Shown here piece by piece: positions 1 to 8,176 of a stretch of 35,835 bases of DNA (position 1 is its first letter; every line of letters starts with the position of its first letter). Position numbers and translations under genes: made by a program. A model generated the notes under the pieces. The model saw only the letters and a list, made by a program, of their open reading frames with translations, searched no databases and was not told where the DNA came from. Source of the stretch: Acidobacteriaceae bacterium UBA1795 (GTDB taxonomy: Bacteria; Acidobacteriota; Terriglobia; Terriglobales; Acidobacteriaceae); assembly GCA_002314435.1 (NCBI GenBank), contig DCFV01000198.1:1-35835 (forward strand), given 5' to 3'.

Positions 1-30
1 GATGAAGAATTCGTGCGCCAGTGGGAGTAG
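1..30 (+). CDS. 3' end of an unidentified gene (partial)
   Basis: Frame 1 is open from the window edge to a TAG at 28-30 and reads DEEFVRQWE. The same frame then stays open from 31 to a TGA at 82-84, with protein-like composition (VVQVAEKAEVVRTVRLR). The TAG could therefore be the natural end or a premature amber codon in a longer gene. Too little is present to name a family. Confidence 0.25.
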   Translation, partial: DEEFVRQWE

Positions 31-99
31 GTCGTTCAAGTTGCCGAAAAGGCCGAGGTGGTGCGCACCGTGCGGTTGAGGTGATCCCAAAGGCTTGAT

Positions 100-262
100 A
101 TCAGGGAAATGCTATTCCCTGATGCGTGGGTGATAATTCCCTGTTCGGAATGCAGCTCGTGTTGGGCAGGAGATCTAAAAACTCGCGCAGTTTGAGCACC
201 ATACGGAGAGCTTCTGGCAAAATGCATAGGCCGAATTCGCGATTTTCCCTGTTAGCAGGGAA
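100..262. repeat. cluster of CAGGGAA / TTCCCTG boxes
   Basis: Four to five copies of a 7-mer lie within about 160 bp. ATCAGGGAA at 100-108 faces TTCCCTGAT at 115-123, a perfect 9-bp inverted repeat with a 6-nt loop. A single TTCCCTG sits at 137-143. TTCCCTG at 245-251 faces CAGGGAA at 256-262 with a 4-nt loop. The spacing is irregular, so this is not a CRISPR. The 7-mer occurs elsewhere in the window only as scattered single copies. It may be remnants of a small mobile repeat family or binding sites. Confidence 0.5.
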
Positions 263-298
263 TCATTCCGGAGAACGGTTCGCAGAAGACTCCGTCCA

Positions 299-400
299 CC
301 GCCATATAGTCTAGTTATTCTTTAAGTTTCATCTAAAACCAGCTAAAATGCCCGATTCCCGGGCAAACTCCCACAGAATCTTCCACTGGAGAAGTTCTCC
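299..400 (+). repeat. diverged repeat copy A (paired with 29897-30000)
   Basis: This stretch begins with CCGCCATA-AGTC and aligns along its length with 29897-30000. Shared blocks include the CCGCCATA start, CCGGGC, TTCCAC and the GAGAA-CTCC end. Both copies can form the same two hairpins: here GCCCG/CGGGC (350-364) and GGAGAA/TTCTCC, with pairing partly kept by compensating changes in the other copy. The 20 bases before it (GTTCG...CCGCCA) resemble a tRNA 3' end, but no complete tRNA fits. It may be an old attachment site or a conserved intergenic element. Confidence 0.45.
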
Positions 401-513
401 CCTTGCAGCACTCCGCTGCGGATGGGTCCTATTCTCTGAGTCGCGCGAATGGGGTGGAAGTTTGCCATGGAGCCAGTGCGGGACTCTCGCGGACGACATT
501 GCATTGGCTACCA

Positions 514-538
514 CAACGGCGTTTATGGGGACCGATCC
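514..538 (+). repeat. 25-base repeat, copy 1
   Basis: The 25 bases starting CAACGGCGTTT match 4098-4122 at 23 of 25 positions (differences at repeat positions 12 and 20), in the same orientation. The two copies bracket the PadR-ADOP gene pair about 3.6 kb apart. Short similarity continues to the left (CCAC). This could be a remnant of a mobile element or a dispersed intergenic repeat. Confidence 0.55.
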
Positions 539-744
539 TGTTTTGGGTGAGTAACCCATGATGGATGAGTGAATTGGGCTATCGCCAGTTGCCTCAACCT
601 CCGCAAAGCCCGGTCAGACTTCTGAGCGTTTCTTGGTCCGTTTCAGGACTGTTCATTTATGGCGCGCCATTTCAACCCAATGATTAGGAACGACCACTCA
701 GAGTATCAAGAATACTCGCGAAAGATCAGAAGTCCGCTTTCCCC

Positions 745-793
745 TTGTCAAACTAGGAAAGGCGGTGCTAGACTCCTAGTCAGGCTAGGAGTC
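745..793 (+). promoter_or_regulatory. candidate padR promoter with overlapping palindromic operator
   Basis: TTGTCA (745-750) and TAGACT (769-774) are separated by 18 bases and would serve as -35 and -10. A perfect 9-bp inverted repeat, GACTCCTAG (771-779) and CTAGGAGTC (785-793) with a 5-nt spacer, overlaps the -10 and the expected start of transcription. PadR proteins bind such dyads and commonly repress their own operon, so autoregulation of the downstream pair is the likely role (inference). Confidence 0.55.
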
Positions 794-802
794 CGCACCA
801 AC

Positions 803-1144
803 ATGGGAAAAGCCGCAGATCTGCTTCCGGGCACACTTGACATGCTGATTCTCAAGGCTGTGTCTCTCAGACCATTGCACGGATACGCCGTATTGCAGCG
901 GATCCGGCAGATATCAGGCGAGGTCTTCGATATTCCACAGGGATCGTTGTATCCGGCACTTTACCGCCTGGAGCATCAGGCTCTGATTGCTGCCGAATGG
1001 GGTCAGAGTGAGAACAATCGCAGGGCCAAATACTACACGTTGACTACCGCGGGACGCCGCCGACTGCGCGAAGAGACGGCTGGCTGGAATCGCTTGGTAT
1101 CTGGTATTGCTTCAGCCTTGAACACTCGACCTGAGGAGGTGTGA
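803..1144 (+). CDS. PadR family transcriptional regulator
   Basis: About 113 residues forming a compact winged-helix regulator of the PadR type. The segment LLPGTLDMLILKAVS, then LHGYAVLQRI and the IPQGSLYPALYRLE block, is characteristic of the family. The RRAKYYTLTTAGRRRL wing is followed by a short C-terminal helix. The frame is open from 659, but 803 is preferred because the PadR fold begins at the next residues and the candidate promoter and operator lie just upstream. The stop is one base before the start of the large permease gene, so the two are co-transcribed. PadR-ADOP pairs are a recurring acidobacterial arrangement. The likely role is repression of the pair in response to an unknown ligand. 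Confidence 0.88.
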   Translation: MGKAADLLPGTLDMLILKAVSLRPLHGYAVLQRIRQISGEVFDIPQGSLYPALYRLEHQALIAAEWGQSENNRRAKYYTLTTAGRRRLREETAGWNRLVSGIASALNTRPEEV

Positions 1145-1145
1145 G

Positions 1146-3800
1146 GTGTTTAAACGGTTTCGTGTGCTCGCTCATCGACGTGATTTTGAAGATGGAATGA
1201 CCGAAGAACTGAGTTTCCACGTTGAGCAATACACAGAGGAGCTGATTCAGGCGGGGCTGTCGCCAGCCGAAGCAGCCCGCCGCGCGCGCATCGAGTTCGG
1301 CGGCCGCAACAGTATCGAGAGAGATTGCCGCGAGGCACGTGGGATGCACATATTCGATGAGCTTGGCCGCCAGTTGCGTTACGCCTACCGGCTGCTGCGC
1401 AAGACTCCAGGATTCACGATAACCGCGCTTCTAACGCTTGCCGTCTGCCTGGGCGCGAATCTGACAATTTTTGCCGTGATCAATTCGATCCTGCTGTGCC
1501 CACTGCCGTTTCCGGAATCGGACCGGCTGGTAACCATTTTCAATACGTATCCTAAAGCCGGGGTCGATCGGGATGGCGCCTCGGTGACCAACTACTACGA
1601 GCGCCGAGACCAGATCCCCGCATTCGCGTCGATATCAATCTATCGCTTTGAAACTGCGATTATCGGTGAGAGCGGATCAACAGAACGCGAACAAGTTACG
1701 CGAGTCTCTCCGGACTTTTTCTCTACTCTTGGGATCGACCCCATTGCGGGACACGTCTTCAAGGAAGAGGAGACTTCGTATGAAACGGATAACGTTGTCG
1801 TGATCACCGACGCCTTTTGGCGACACAGCGCCAATGGCGACCCTCACATCATCGGAAAAACAATTCGCGTGGACGGGAATCCCACCACAGTGATTGGCAT
1901 TCTGCCACCCGACTTTCGGTTCCTCTCTTCCGAAGCGCGCCTTTACTTTCCCCTGGCATCGAGACCCGAGGATCGCGCACCACGGCAGCGGCATTCCGGG
2001 GGAAATTCCACGCAAATGATCGCCCGGCTGAAACCGGGTATGAGTCTCGCGCAGGCGCAGGAGCAGATTGACGCGCAGAATAACAGACTGGAGGTAGACG
2101 ACCCCGAAGGCAAAATGATGGCCGATGCAGGCTTTCGGTCGCTGGTGGTGCAGCTGCAGGCGGACCACACTGCGGCGATCAGGCCGGCACTTCTGTTGCT
2201 GCAAGCTGGCGTGTTCACTCTTCTGCTGATTGGCGTGGTCAATCTAGGAAATCTTTTCCTGGTTCGTGCCGGCAGTCGAGCCAAGGAACACGCAGTGCGG
2301 CAGGCGTTGGGTGCGAGCCGAAAACATATCGCCAGCGAAGTGGTGGTTGAAACAACGTTGTTGACTCTGGGCGGAGGACTGCTGGGGCTGGTGGTTGCTG
2401 GCGGCGGAATTCGTCTGCTCAGCGCGCTTGGCGCAGAACACCTGCCGTTAGGGAGCCAGATTGTCTTTGACGGTCGCCTGGCAATGGTTGCGCTGGTGGC
2501 AGCGATTACAATCGGCGTCCTGCTGGCAGCGCCGATTGCGTGGCTCAATCTGAGACGGCCGCTGGGAGAAGCACTTCAATCTGAGGGCCGATCAGGAACC
2601 AGCGCCCGCAGTACTCAATCTCTGCGACAAAGCTTCGTCGTTTCCCAGATTGCATTGGCCTTCATGCTGCTGGCGGGAGCAGGCCTGCTTGGAATCAGTC
2701 TGCAGCGCGCGATGGGTGTTTCTCCTGGATTCCAATCCGACCACATCCTCACCGGAAAGATCTCACTTCCCTGGAAGAGCTATTCCGTCAATAATGCCCG
2801 GGTTGCATTTACTGAGAAGCTGGACGATAAGTTGGGCCATTTGCCTGGGGTTCTCTCCGCAGGTGTGGTCACAAATGTACCTTTCAGCGGAAAGAGCGGC
2901 AAAAGTGCCGCCACCATAGAAGGTCGCGTGGCCCAAGCTGGCGAGTCACCCCGCGGTCACTACTCGTACGGGGTTGGAGGCGACTATTTCAAGGCGATGG
3001 GCTTCTCCCGGCTCGAAGGCAGATTCCTTACGGAGGCCGATTCACGGAGCAATCGGCGAGTCTGCGTCGTGGACCAGGACTTTGCTCATTACTATTGGCC
3101 GAACGGCGGCGCCCTCGGCCATCGTTTGTTCGAAGGTAGCGAGCAAGGTAAAGATGCCGATGCATTCACGATCGTTGGCGTCGTTGGTAGTGTGAAACAG
3201 GCAGGATTAACCGAAGAAGCAGCTCAGGGCGCCATTTACTATCCGTACGCCTTTCACAGTGACGACATCTTCGTGGCCGTCCGCACCAGTCTGCCGCCGG
3301 AATCGCTTGGTCTGACGCTGCAAGGAGCAGTCCGGCAGGTTGATCCCGACCTGCCCGTCAACGATGTTCGCACCATGGAAGCCCGTGTTACAGACAGTCT
3401 TGCCGCTCAACGTACATCTGCGCTTCTTGCGATCCTCTTCTCCACCATAGCCCTGCTGCTCGTTGCCATTGGCACCTATGGTGTATTGAGCTACGCGGTC
3501 GAGCAGCGCCGTCGCGAGATCGGCGTGCGCATAGCGCTGGGGGCACAGCCCAGACAGATCCGCAACCAATTCCTATTTCTCGCATTACGTCTGCTCGCTT
3601 ATGGTGTGATGCTTGGCGGATTCGGAGCGTGGCTGGCTGGTCGAGCGATGCAGACGGTGCTCTTCCATGTGCCCGCCTTCAACTTGGGCATTCTCAGCGG
3701 TGCTGCAGGAGTTATGGGCCTAGTGACAATCGTCGCTTGTCTATTGCCTTCGCACCGAGCCGCGCGAACTTCTCCAGTCGAAGCTCTCCGCGACTTGTAG
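1146..3800 (+). CDS. ABC transporter permease, ADOP type (FtsX/MacB-like)
   Basis: 884 residues with a GTG start behind the GGAGG of the padR 3' end. Order: a short cytoplasmic N-terminal part (about 1-75) with a PAEAARRARIEFGG motif typical of ADOP proteins; one membrane segment (about 90-115); a MacB-like periplasmic domain; three membrane segments (about 345-470); a second periplasmic domain; and three C-terminal membrane segments ending in a SPVEALRDL tail typical of MacB/FtsX permeases. This is the duplicated permease layout of the acidobacterial 'ADOP' family. No ATPase gene is adjacent, which is usual for these orphan permeases, so the partner and substrate cannot be assigned. It is probably an inner-membrane export or mechanotransmission protein. 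Confidence 0.88.
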   Translation: MFKRFRVLAHRRDFEDGMTEELSFHVEQYTEELIQAGLSPAEAARRARIEFGGRNSIERDCREARGMHIFDELGRQLRYAYRLLRKTPGFTITALLTLAVCLGANLTIFAVINSILLCPLPFPESDRLVTIFNTYPKAGVDRDGASVTNYYERRDQIPAFASISIYRFETAIIGESGSTEREQVTRVSPDFFSTLGIDPIAGHVFKEEETSYETDNVVVITDAFWRHSANGDPHIIGKTIRVDGNPTTVIGILPPDFRFLSSEARLYFPLASRPEDRAPRQRHSGGNSTQMIARLKPGMSLAQAQEQIDAQNNRLEVDDPEGKMMADAGFRSLVVQLQADHTAAIRPALLLLQAGVFTLLLIGVVNLGNLFLVRAGSRAKEHAVRQALGASRKHIASEVVVETTLLTLGGGLLGLVVAGGGIRLLSALGAEHLPLGSQIVFDGRLAMVALVAAITIGVLLAAPIAWLNLRRPLGEALQSEGRSGTSARSTQSLRQSFVVSQIALAFMLLAGAGLLGISLQRAMGVSPGFQSDHILTGKISLPWKSYSVNNARVAFTEKLDDKLGHLPGVLSAGVVTNVPFSGKSGKSAATIEGRVAQAGESPRGHYSYGVGGDYFKAMGFSRLEGRFLTEADSRSNRRVCVVDQDFAHYYWPNGGALGHRLFEGSEQGKDADAFTIVGVVGSVKQAGLTEEAAQGAIYYPYAFHSDDIFVAVRTSLPPESLGLTLQGAVRQVDPDLPVNDVRTMEARVTDSLAAQRTSALLAILFSTIALLLVAIGTYGVLSYAVEQRRREIGVRIALGAQPRQIRNQFLFLALRLLAYGVMLGGFGAWLAGRAMQTVLFHVPAFNLGILSGAAGVMGLVTIVACLLPSHRAARTSPVEALRDL

Positions 3801-4057
3801 CGAATCCGTTCAGTCTGCGCGTTTTTTTGCCGGAAACGAAGAAAGAACCTGATTGCCTCCTTAGGACGGGCATCACAGAAGCTGACTGCCAAATTCATGG
3901 ATCGTACATGGAAACGCCCATGTGGACTGCAAGGATCTGGGATTACGGTAAATCGCCGAATCACTCGTCGACGGCAGATTAATCCTGACTAGTCGCCTAG
4001 GCTATATCGATCATGCATTCAACATCACTAGGCTGACGGTTTCTGGTCCACGGCCGC

Positions 4058-4085
4058 TGTATCCCAACCTATAGGTTGGGATACA
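4058..4085. repeat. perfect 28-bp palindrome
   Basis: TGTATCCCAACC (4058-4069), TATA, GGTTGGGATACA (4074-4085) is fully self-complementary, including the TATA centre. No T-run follows on either side, so it is not a typical intrinsic terminator. It could be a high-affinity dimer operator, a recombination site or a cruciform-type repeat end. It is 12 bases from the second 25-base repeat copy. Confidence 0.75.
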
Positions 4086-4097
4086 GATCACTCCACG

Positions 4098-4122
4098 CAA
4101 CGGCGTTTCTGGGGACTGATCC
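4098..4122 (+). repeat. 25-base repeat, copy 2
   Basis: Matches 514-538 at 23 of 25 bases in the same orientation. It lies immediately right of the 28-bp palindrome and downstream of the ADOP gene, so the two copies flank the PadR-ADOP pair. Confidence 0.55.
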
Positions 4123-4346
4123 GGCGGAGTCATCTTTCGAAGTTCGCAAGTATAGCTTAATGAGCGGTTCGTCCCGATGAACGTCTTCCTGGACGCCCTG
4201 CGATCTATTGCTGGTGAATTGCTGACTCTTCGTTGTTAATCGACGTTGAGGTTGCGTCTTGGCTATCGATCGTTGATCATCGCACTGTGGTGCCAATGAT
4301 CGTCCGAACAAGGGAATCACAGGGGCGAAGGCGAAGATCCGTGCTA

Positions 4347-5030
4347 CTACTTTCCCATCTCATGAGCCACCGCGCCCCATCGGGAACCGAGCATCCATCG
4401 GATATTGGCGACGAAGGATTGGTATTCGCAAGCGTTCACATTTGCCTGCAGCGACTGTTGGGTTCCGTTGTGGCTCCAGACAAGGCGCACTGCCTGTTTC
4501 AGCATGAGCCTGCGCGTGAGACGGAAGACCCGCCCGGGCCTGATATGAACTGCAAGAACCCGCTCCGGCGCTCCCTTCGACGGGTCGGGCATCATAGCCC
4601 TGGCGTAGCTGCACCCGGAACGGCTTCCTTGTTCCAGAGACGACTCGCGCTCTTCCTTCGAACTGAACTCAAACGATGTCATCTCGTCGGCGGGAATCGC
4701 AGCCACGCTGTGCACCTCTTCCGTGGAGATTCCTGAGGCGGCAAAGGCCAACTGCAACCACTCGCCTTGCTGCATTGCAAGAGAACCACCCGAGTATCGT
4801 GCGTTCCATAGCGGCCTGATCAGGGTCGCACTTTGCGACACGTGTGACGGGGGCTCAGGGGAAGCGCCTACGCTTTGATCGTTGGCTGTATGCTGCTGGC
4901 AAAACACTGCATGAGAAATAGACACAGCCAGAAGAGCGAACCATATGCCGCACAGGCGACCGTCGCCTGCGCGACGAGGAAGCTGGGTGAACGGAGAGCG
5001 GAAGAGCACCGTACGCTGCGGACTGATCAC
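4347..5030 (-). CDS. uncharacterised secreted protein, last gene of the efflux operon
   Basis: 227 residues from a GTG whose bases overlap the TGA of the RND pump gene (GTGA), which argues for translational coupling. A longer in-frame start at 5075 would run into the pump gene. An N-terminal hydrophobic stretch (about residues 24-38, CGIWFALLAVSISHAVF) followed by a Q-rich polar region looks like a signal peptide or anchor. The rest has no family I recognise. Features are two or three cysteines, a charged middle (TSFEFSSKEERESS) and a basic C-terminal third. Position suggests a periplasmic accessory of the metal pump, but this is inference only. Confidence 0.65.
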   Translation of the reverse strand: MISPQRTVLFRSPFTQLPRRAGDGRLCGIWFALLAVSISHAVFCQQHTANDQSVGASPEPPSHVSQSATLIRPLWNARYSGGSLAMQQGEWLQLAFAASGISTEEVHSVAAIPADEMTSFEFSSKEERESSLEQGSRSGCSYARAMMPDPSKGAPERVLAVHIRPGRVFRLTRRLMLKQAVRLVWSHNGTQQSLQANVNACEYQSFVANIRWMLGSRWGAVAHEMGK

Positions 5031-8000
5031 AGGTGCTCGACCTCCGGCAGCTGGTCGGTCTCGCGTGCCATCCACACATACAGTGCGGGCATCAAGAACA
5101 CGCCGATAATCAGATTGGCAATCAAGCCACCAACAATCACAATGGCAAACGGCCGCTGCGAGTCGGACCCAATAGCATGCGAAAGCGCCGCCGGCAGCAG
5201 CCCCAGCGTCGCCACCAGCATCGTCATCATCACCGGGCGCAAACGCTGCACCGCACCCTCAACCGCCGCCTCGATGATCAGTTCCTCGCTCGAGAGTTCA
5301 GTCGCTTTGCGATGTGCGCGCAGTTGATTTATGAACTCGATCATGATTACGCCCGTCTCCACAGACACGCCAAACAGCGCAAGGAACCCCACCGCAGAAG
5401 ACACCGAGAAATTCGTGTGCGTCAGGAACAGCGCCAGCGGGCCGCCGACCGAGGCCAGAATCACAGACACCAGCACTAGCATCGACCACTTGTACGAGCG
5501 GAACATGGTGTAAAGAATCAGAAAGATCACCAATACCGTAATCGGAATCACCAGCGCCATGCGCTTGTCGGCACGCTTCTGGCTGGCGTATTCGCCGGCC
5601 CACTCCAGGTGATACCCGCTGGGCAGCTTCACGTTCTCATTTACCTTGCGAATTGTTTCCTCCACTGTTGAGCCCAGGTCGCGGCCCAGCACAGAGAACT
5701 TGATCGCGATGTACCGCTGTCCGCCCTCGCGGTTGATCGCTTCCGCTCCGTCGTTGGTAGAAACGCGCGTCAACTGCGCCAGGGAGATGCGCTCGCCCGA
5801 AGGAGCCAGCAGGCGCACATTCTCAATTGCCTCACGCGTGTCTCGATACGGTTGCTGGTAGCGCAGCGTCACATCGAATCGCGCTTCGCCCTGCTGTACT
5901 TGCGTCACAGCATTCGAGCCAACTGCCGTCTGCATTGCGTCCTGAATATCGGCAACGTTAATGCCCCAGCGCGCCGCCGCGTCACGGTCCACCGTAAAGT
6001 TCAAATTCGGCTGCCCGACAATGCGAAAGATGCCAAGGTCAGTGATGCCACGCACCGTGGCCATCTGCGCCTGAATCGTTTCCGCAGTGCGCTCCAGCGT
6101 GCGCAGATCATCGCCGTAGAGCTTCACTGCGAGCTCGCCCTTCACGCCAGAAACCGCCTCTTCCATGTTGTCGCTGATCGGTTGCGAGAAGTTCCAGATC
6201 ACGCCCGGAAACTTCTCCAACTCGCGATCCATCGCGTCAATCAGCGCCTCCTTCTTCTGTTGGAAGACCGGGCGCCACTGCTCCTTCGGCTTCAGGTCGA
6301 CGAAATATTCCGTGTTGAATAATCCCGCCGTGTCCGTGCCGTCGTCGGGCCGTCCCACCTGGCTCACCACCTGCGTCACCTCGGGGAACGAAGCCATCAC
6401 GACGCGCGCCTTGTTAGTGAAGTCGATGCTTGCCGCCGGCCCTTCGCTGGGTGGCAGCGTGCCGCGCACCCACAGCGACCCCTCATCCAGATGCGGCAGA
6501 AACTCCGATCCGATCGGCCCGCCAAACGTGAGGTAAAGTGCAACCAGGAACAGCGCCACCGAGATTCCCAGCGTCACGTTGCGGTGGACGATCGCCGCGC
6601 GCACCGCCACGCGATAGTGCTCAATTAGCCACCGCATCAGTGGGTTCTCCCACTCCTTTGCACCCTTCGGGAAGACGATAACCGCCATGACCGGCGCGGC
6701 GAGAATCGCAAACACCAGCGCCCCCAGCAGAGCAAACGTCACAGTCCAGGCCATCGGTTTGAACAAGCGTCCTTCCACTGCTTCCAACGTGAAGATAGGC
6801 AAATACGACGTGATAATGATGCCGCGCGCGTAGAACACCGGACGCTGCACCTCGTGCGCCGCATCGCGAATCCGCTGCAATGGCGTGCGTCCATCTTCCT
6901 TGAGCGAGAGGTGGCGGATGATGTTCTCAATCATCACCACGCTGCCGTCCACCACCATGCCGAAATCCAGTGCGCCCAATGAAAGCAGGTTCGCGGGAAT
7001 ATGCGCGATATCCAGGCAGATCGCAGCAAACAGCAACGCAAAGGGAATCGTGAGCGCCACAATGATGGCGCCACGCACGTTACCCAGAAATGCGAGCAGA
7101 ATGATTGCAACGAGAATCACGCCCGCGCCCAGGTTGCTCTCCACCGTGTCCACAGTGAACTTGACCAGGTCCGAGCGATCGAGGAAGGGAACCACCTTCA
7201 CGCCCTTGGGCAGGATGCCGTTGTTCAGCTTCTCCGCCTCTGTGTGAATGCCTTGCAGAACAGGGTCTGAGTCAGCCCCCTTCTGCAGCAGCACAATGCC
7301 CTCTGCCGTGTCTGGATTGTCGGCAATCGCTCCGTCCACACGATGTATGGCCCGTCCAATTTGTCCAAGGCGAATCTTCGGTCCCTGCACCACCGTGGCA
7401 ATGTCGCGGATGCGCACCGGCGCGCCATTCTGCGCCTTCACCACCGTGTTCTCAATGTCCTGCACGCTCGTGTAAAGGCCCAGCGACTGCACATTGATCT
7501 GCTGTGCGCCTTGCTCGATAAAGCTGCCGCCGCCGTTCGTGTTGTTGGCAGAGAGCTGTTGCTCTACCTGGCTGATCGAGAGCCCATACGCAACCAGCTT
7601 CTCTGGATCAAGCAGGATCTGGTACTCCTTCGTCGGCCCGCCGAAGCTCGAAACATCCACCACACCCGGCACGCTCTTGAACGACTTCTCCAGCAGCCAG
7701 TCCTCGAGTGACTTCTTCTCCATCACGTCGTATGCCGGATTCGAACTTTCCAGCGTGTACCAGTAGATCTGGCCCACCGGGCTCCAGTCCGTGCCCATCT
7801 GCGGCGTAATCCCGGCAGGCAGACTGACCTGGTTGAGCCGCTCCAGCACATGCTCACGATTGATGTCGCTCGTCGAGCTGTCGTCGAAGATCAGCATCAG
7901 GCTCGACAGCCCGGCCAGCGTCGTCGAGCGCAAATGCGTAAGGTGCGGAATGCCCGCCATTTGGATCTCGACCGGCACCGTCACCTGGCGCTCGATCTCC

Positions 8001-8176
8001 TCCGCGCTGCGGCCCGGCCACTGCGTGATGATCTGCACGTAGTTGTTGGCTACATCGGGGTATGCCTCGATAGGCAGATGGCGAAACGAAATCACGCCCC
8101 ACACCGTGAGCACGAAAACGCCGCCCAGCACCATCCAGCGGTTCTTGAGTGCGAAATCAACGAGTGCGCGCAGCAT
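5027..8176 (-). CDS. czcA: CzcA-type heavy-metal efflux RND transporter
   Basis: 1049 residues, full length for an HME-RND inner-membrane proton antiporter that pumps metal from periplasm or cytoplasm through a tripartite channel. The N-terminus has the classic first helix and PIEAYPDVANNYVQI porter start; two porter blocks are separated by two sets of membrane helices. The fourth helix carries DFGMVVDGSVVMIEN with D404, D410 and E417, matching the D402/D408/E415 proton-relay residues known for CzcA. This places it with divalent-cation (Co/Zn/Cd/Ni) pumps rather than Cu/Ag CusA pumps. It starts directly after the adaptor stop and overlaps the next gene by GTGA. The exact metal cannot be read from sequence. 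Confidence 0.93.
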   Translation of the reverse strand: MLRALVDFALKNRWMVLGGVFVLTVWGVISFRHLPIEAYPDVANNYVQIITQWPGRSAEEIERQVTVPVEIQMAGIPHLTHLRSTTLAGLSSLMLIFDDSSTSDINREHVLERLNQVSLPAGITPQMGTDWSPVGQIYWYTLESSNPAYDVMEKKSLEDWLLEKSFKSVPGVVDVSSFGGPTKEYQILLDPEKLVAYGLSISQVEQQLSANNTNGGGSFIEQGAQQINVQSLGLYTSVQDIENTVVKAQNGAPVRIRDIATVVQGPKIRLGQIGRAIHRVDGAIADNPDTAEGIVLLQKGADSDPVLQGIHTEAEKLNNGILPKGVKVVPFLDRSDLVKFTVDTVESNLGAGVILVAIILLAFLGNVRGAIIVALTIPFALLFAAICLDIAHIPANLLSLGALDFGMVVDGSVVMIENIIRHLSLKEDGRTPLQRIRDAAHEVQRPVFYARGIIITSYLPIFTLEAVEGRLFKPMAWTVTFALLGALVFAILAAPVMAVIVFPKGAKEWENPLMRWLIEHYRVAVRAAIVHRNVTLGISVALFLVALYLTFGGPIGSEFLPHLDEGSLWVRGTLPPSEGPAASIDFTNKARVVMASFPEVTQVVSQVGRPDDGTDTAGLFNTEYFVDLKPKEQWRPVFQQKKEALIDAMDRELEKFPGVIWNFSQPISDNMEEAVSGVKGELAVKLYGDDLRTLERTAETIQAQMATVRGITDLGIFRIVGQPNLNFTVDRDAAARWGINVADIQDAMQTAVGSNAVTQVQQGEARFDVTLRYQQPYRDTREAIENVRLLAPSGERISLAQLTRVSTNDGAEAINREGGQRYIAIKFSVLGRDLGSTVEETIRKVNENVKLPSGYHLEWAGEYASQKRADKRMALVIPITVLVIFLILYTMFRSYKWSMLVLVSVILASVGGPLALFLTHTNFSVSSAVGFLALFGVSVETGVIMIEFINQLRAHRKATELSSEELIIEAAVEGAVQRLRPVMMTMLVATLGLLPAALSHAIGSDSQRPFAIVIVGGLIANLIIGVFLMPALYVWMARETDQLPEVEHL

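Larger units (their letters stand above)
401..802. other. intergenic stretch without a convincing gene
   Basis: Short open frames exist on both strands but none has a ribosome-binding site or a recognisable family. The stretch holds one copy of a 25-base repeat (514-538) and, at its right end, the candidate promoter and operator of the padR-type gene. Confidence 0.5.
3801..4346. other. intergenic stretch with palindrome and repeat
   Basis: No credible gene. The short frames on both strands lack ribosome-binding sites and family signatures. A T-run follows the ADOP stop (near 3823) without a clear stem. The notable contents are the 28-bp palindrome at 4058-4085 and the second copy of the 25-base repeat just after it. 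Confidence 0.5.

Noticed and set aside
100..262. CRISPR array
   Set aside because: The repeated unit is only 7 bases, spacing is irregular, orientation alternates and no cas genes are nearby.
215..304. possible tRNA-Ser gene
   Set aside because: Only a 3'-end-like stretch ending CCGCCA is present; no matching acceptor 5' strand or anticodon arm could be folded.
659..802. longer start for the PadR gene
   Set aside because: It would place the candidate promoter and palindrome inside the coding region, and the extra 48 residues are unlike the family.
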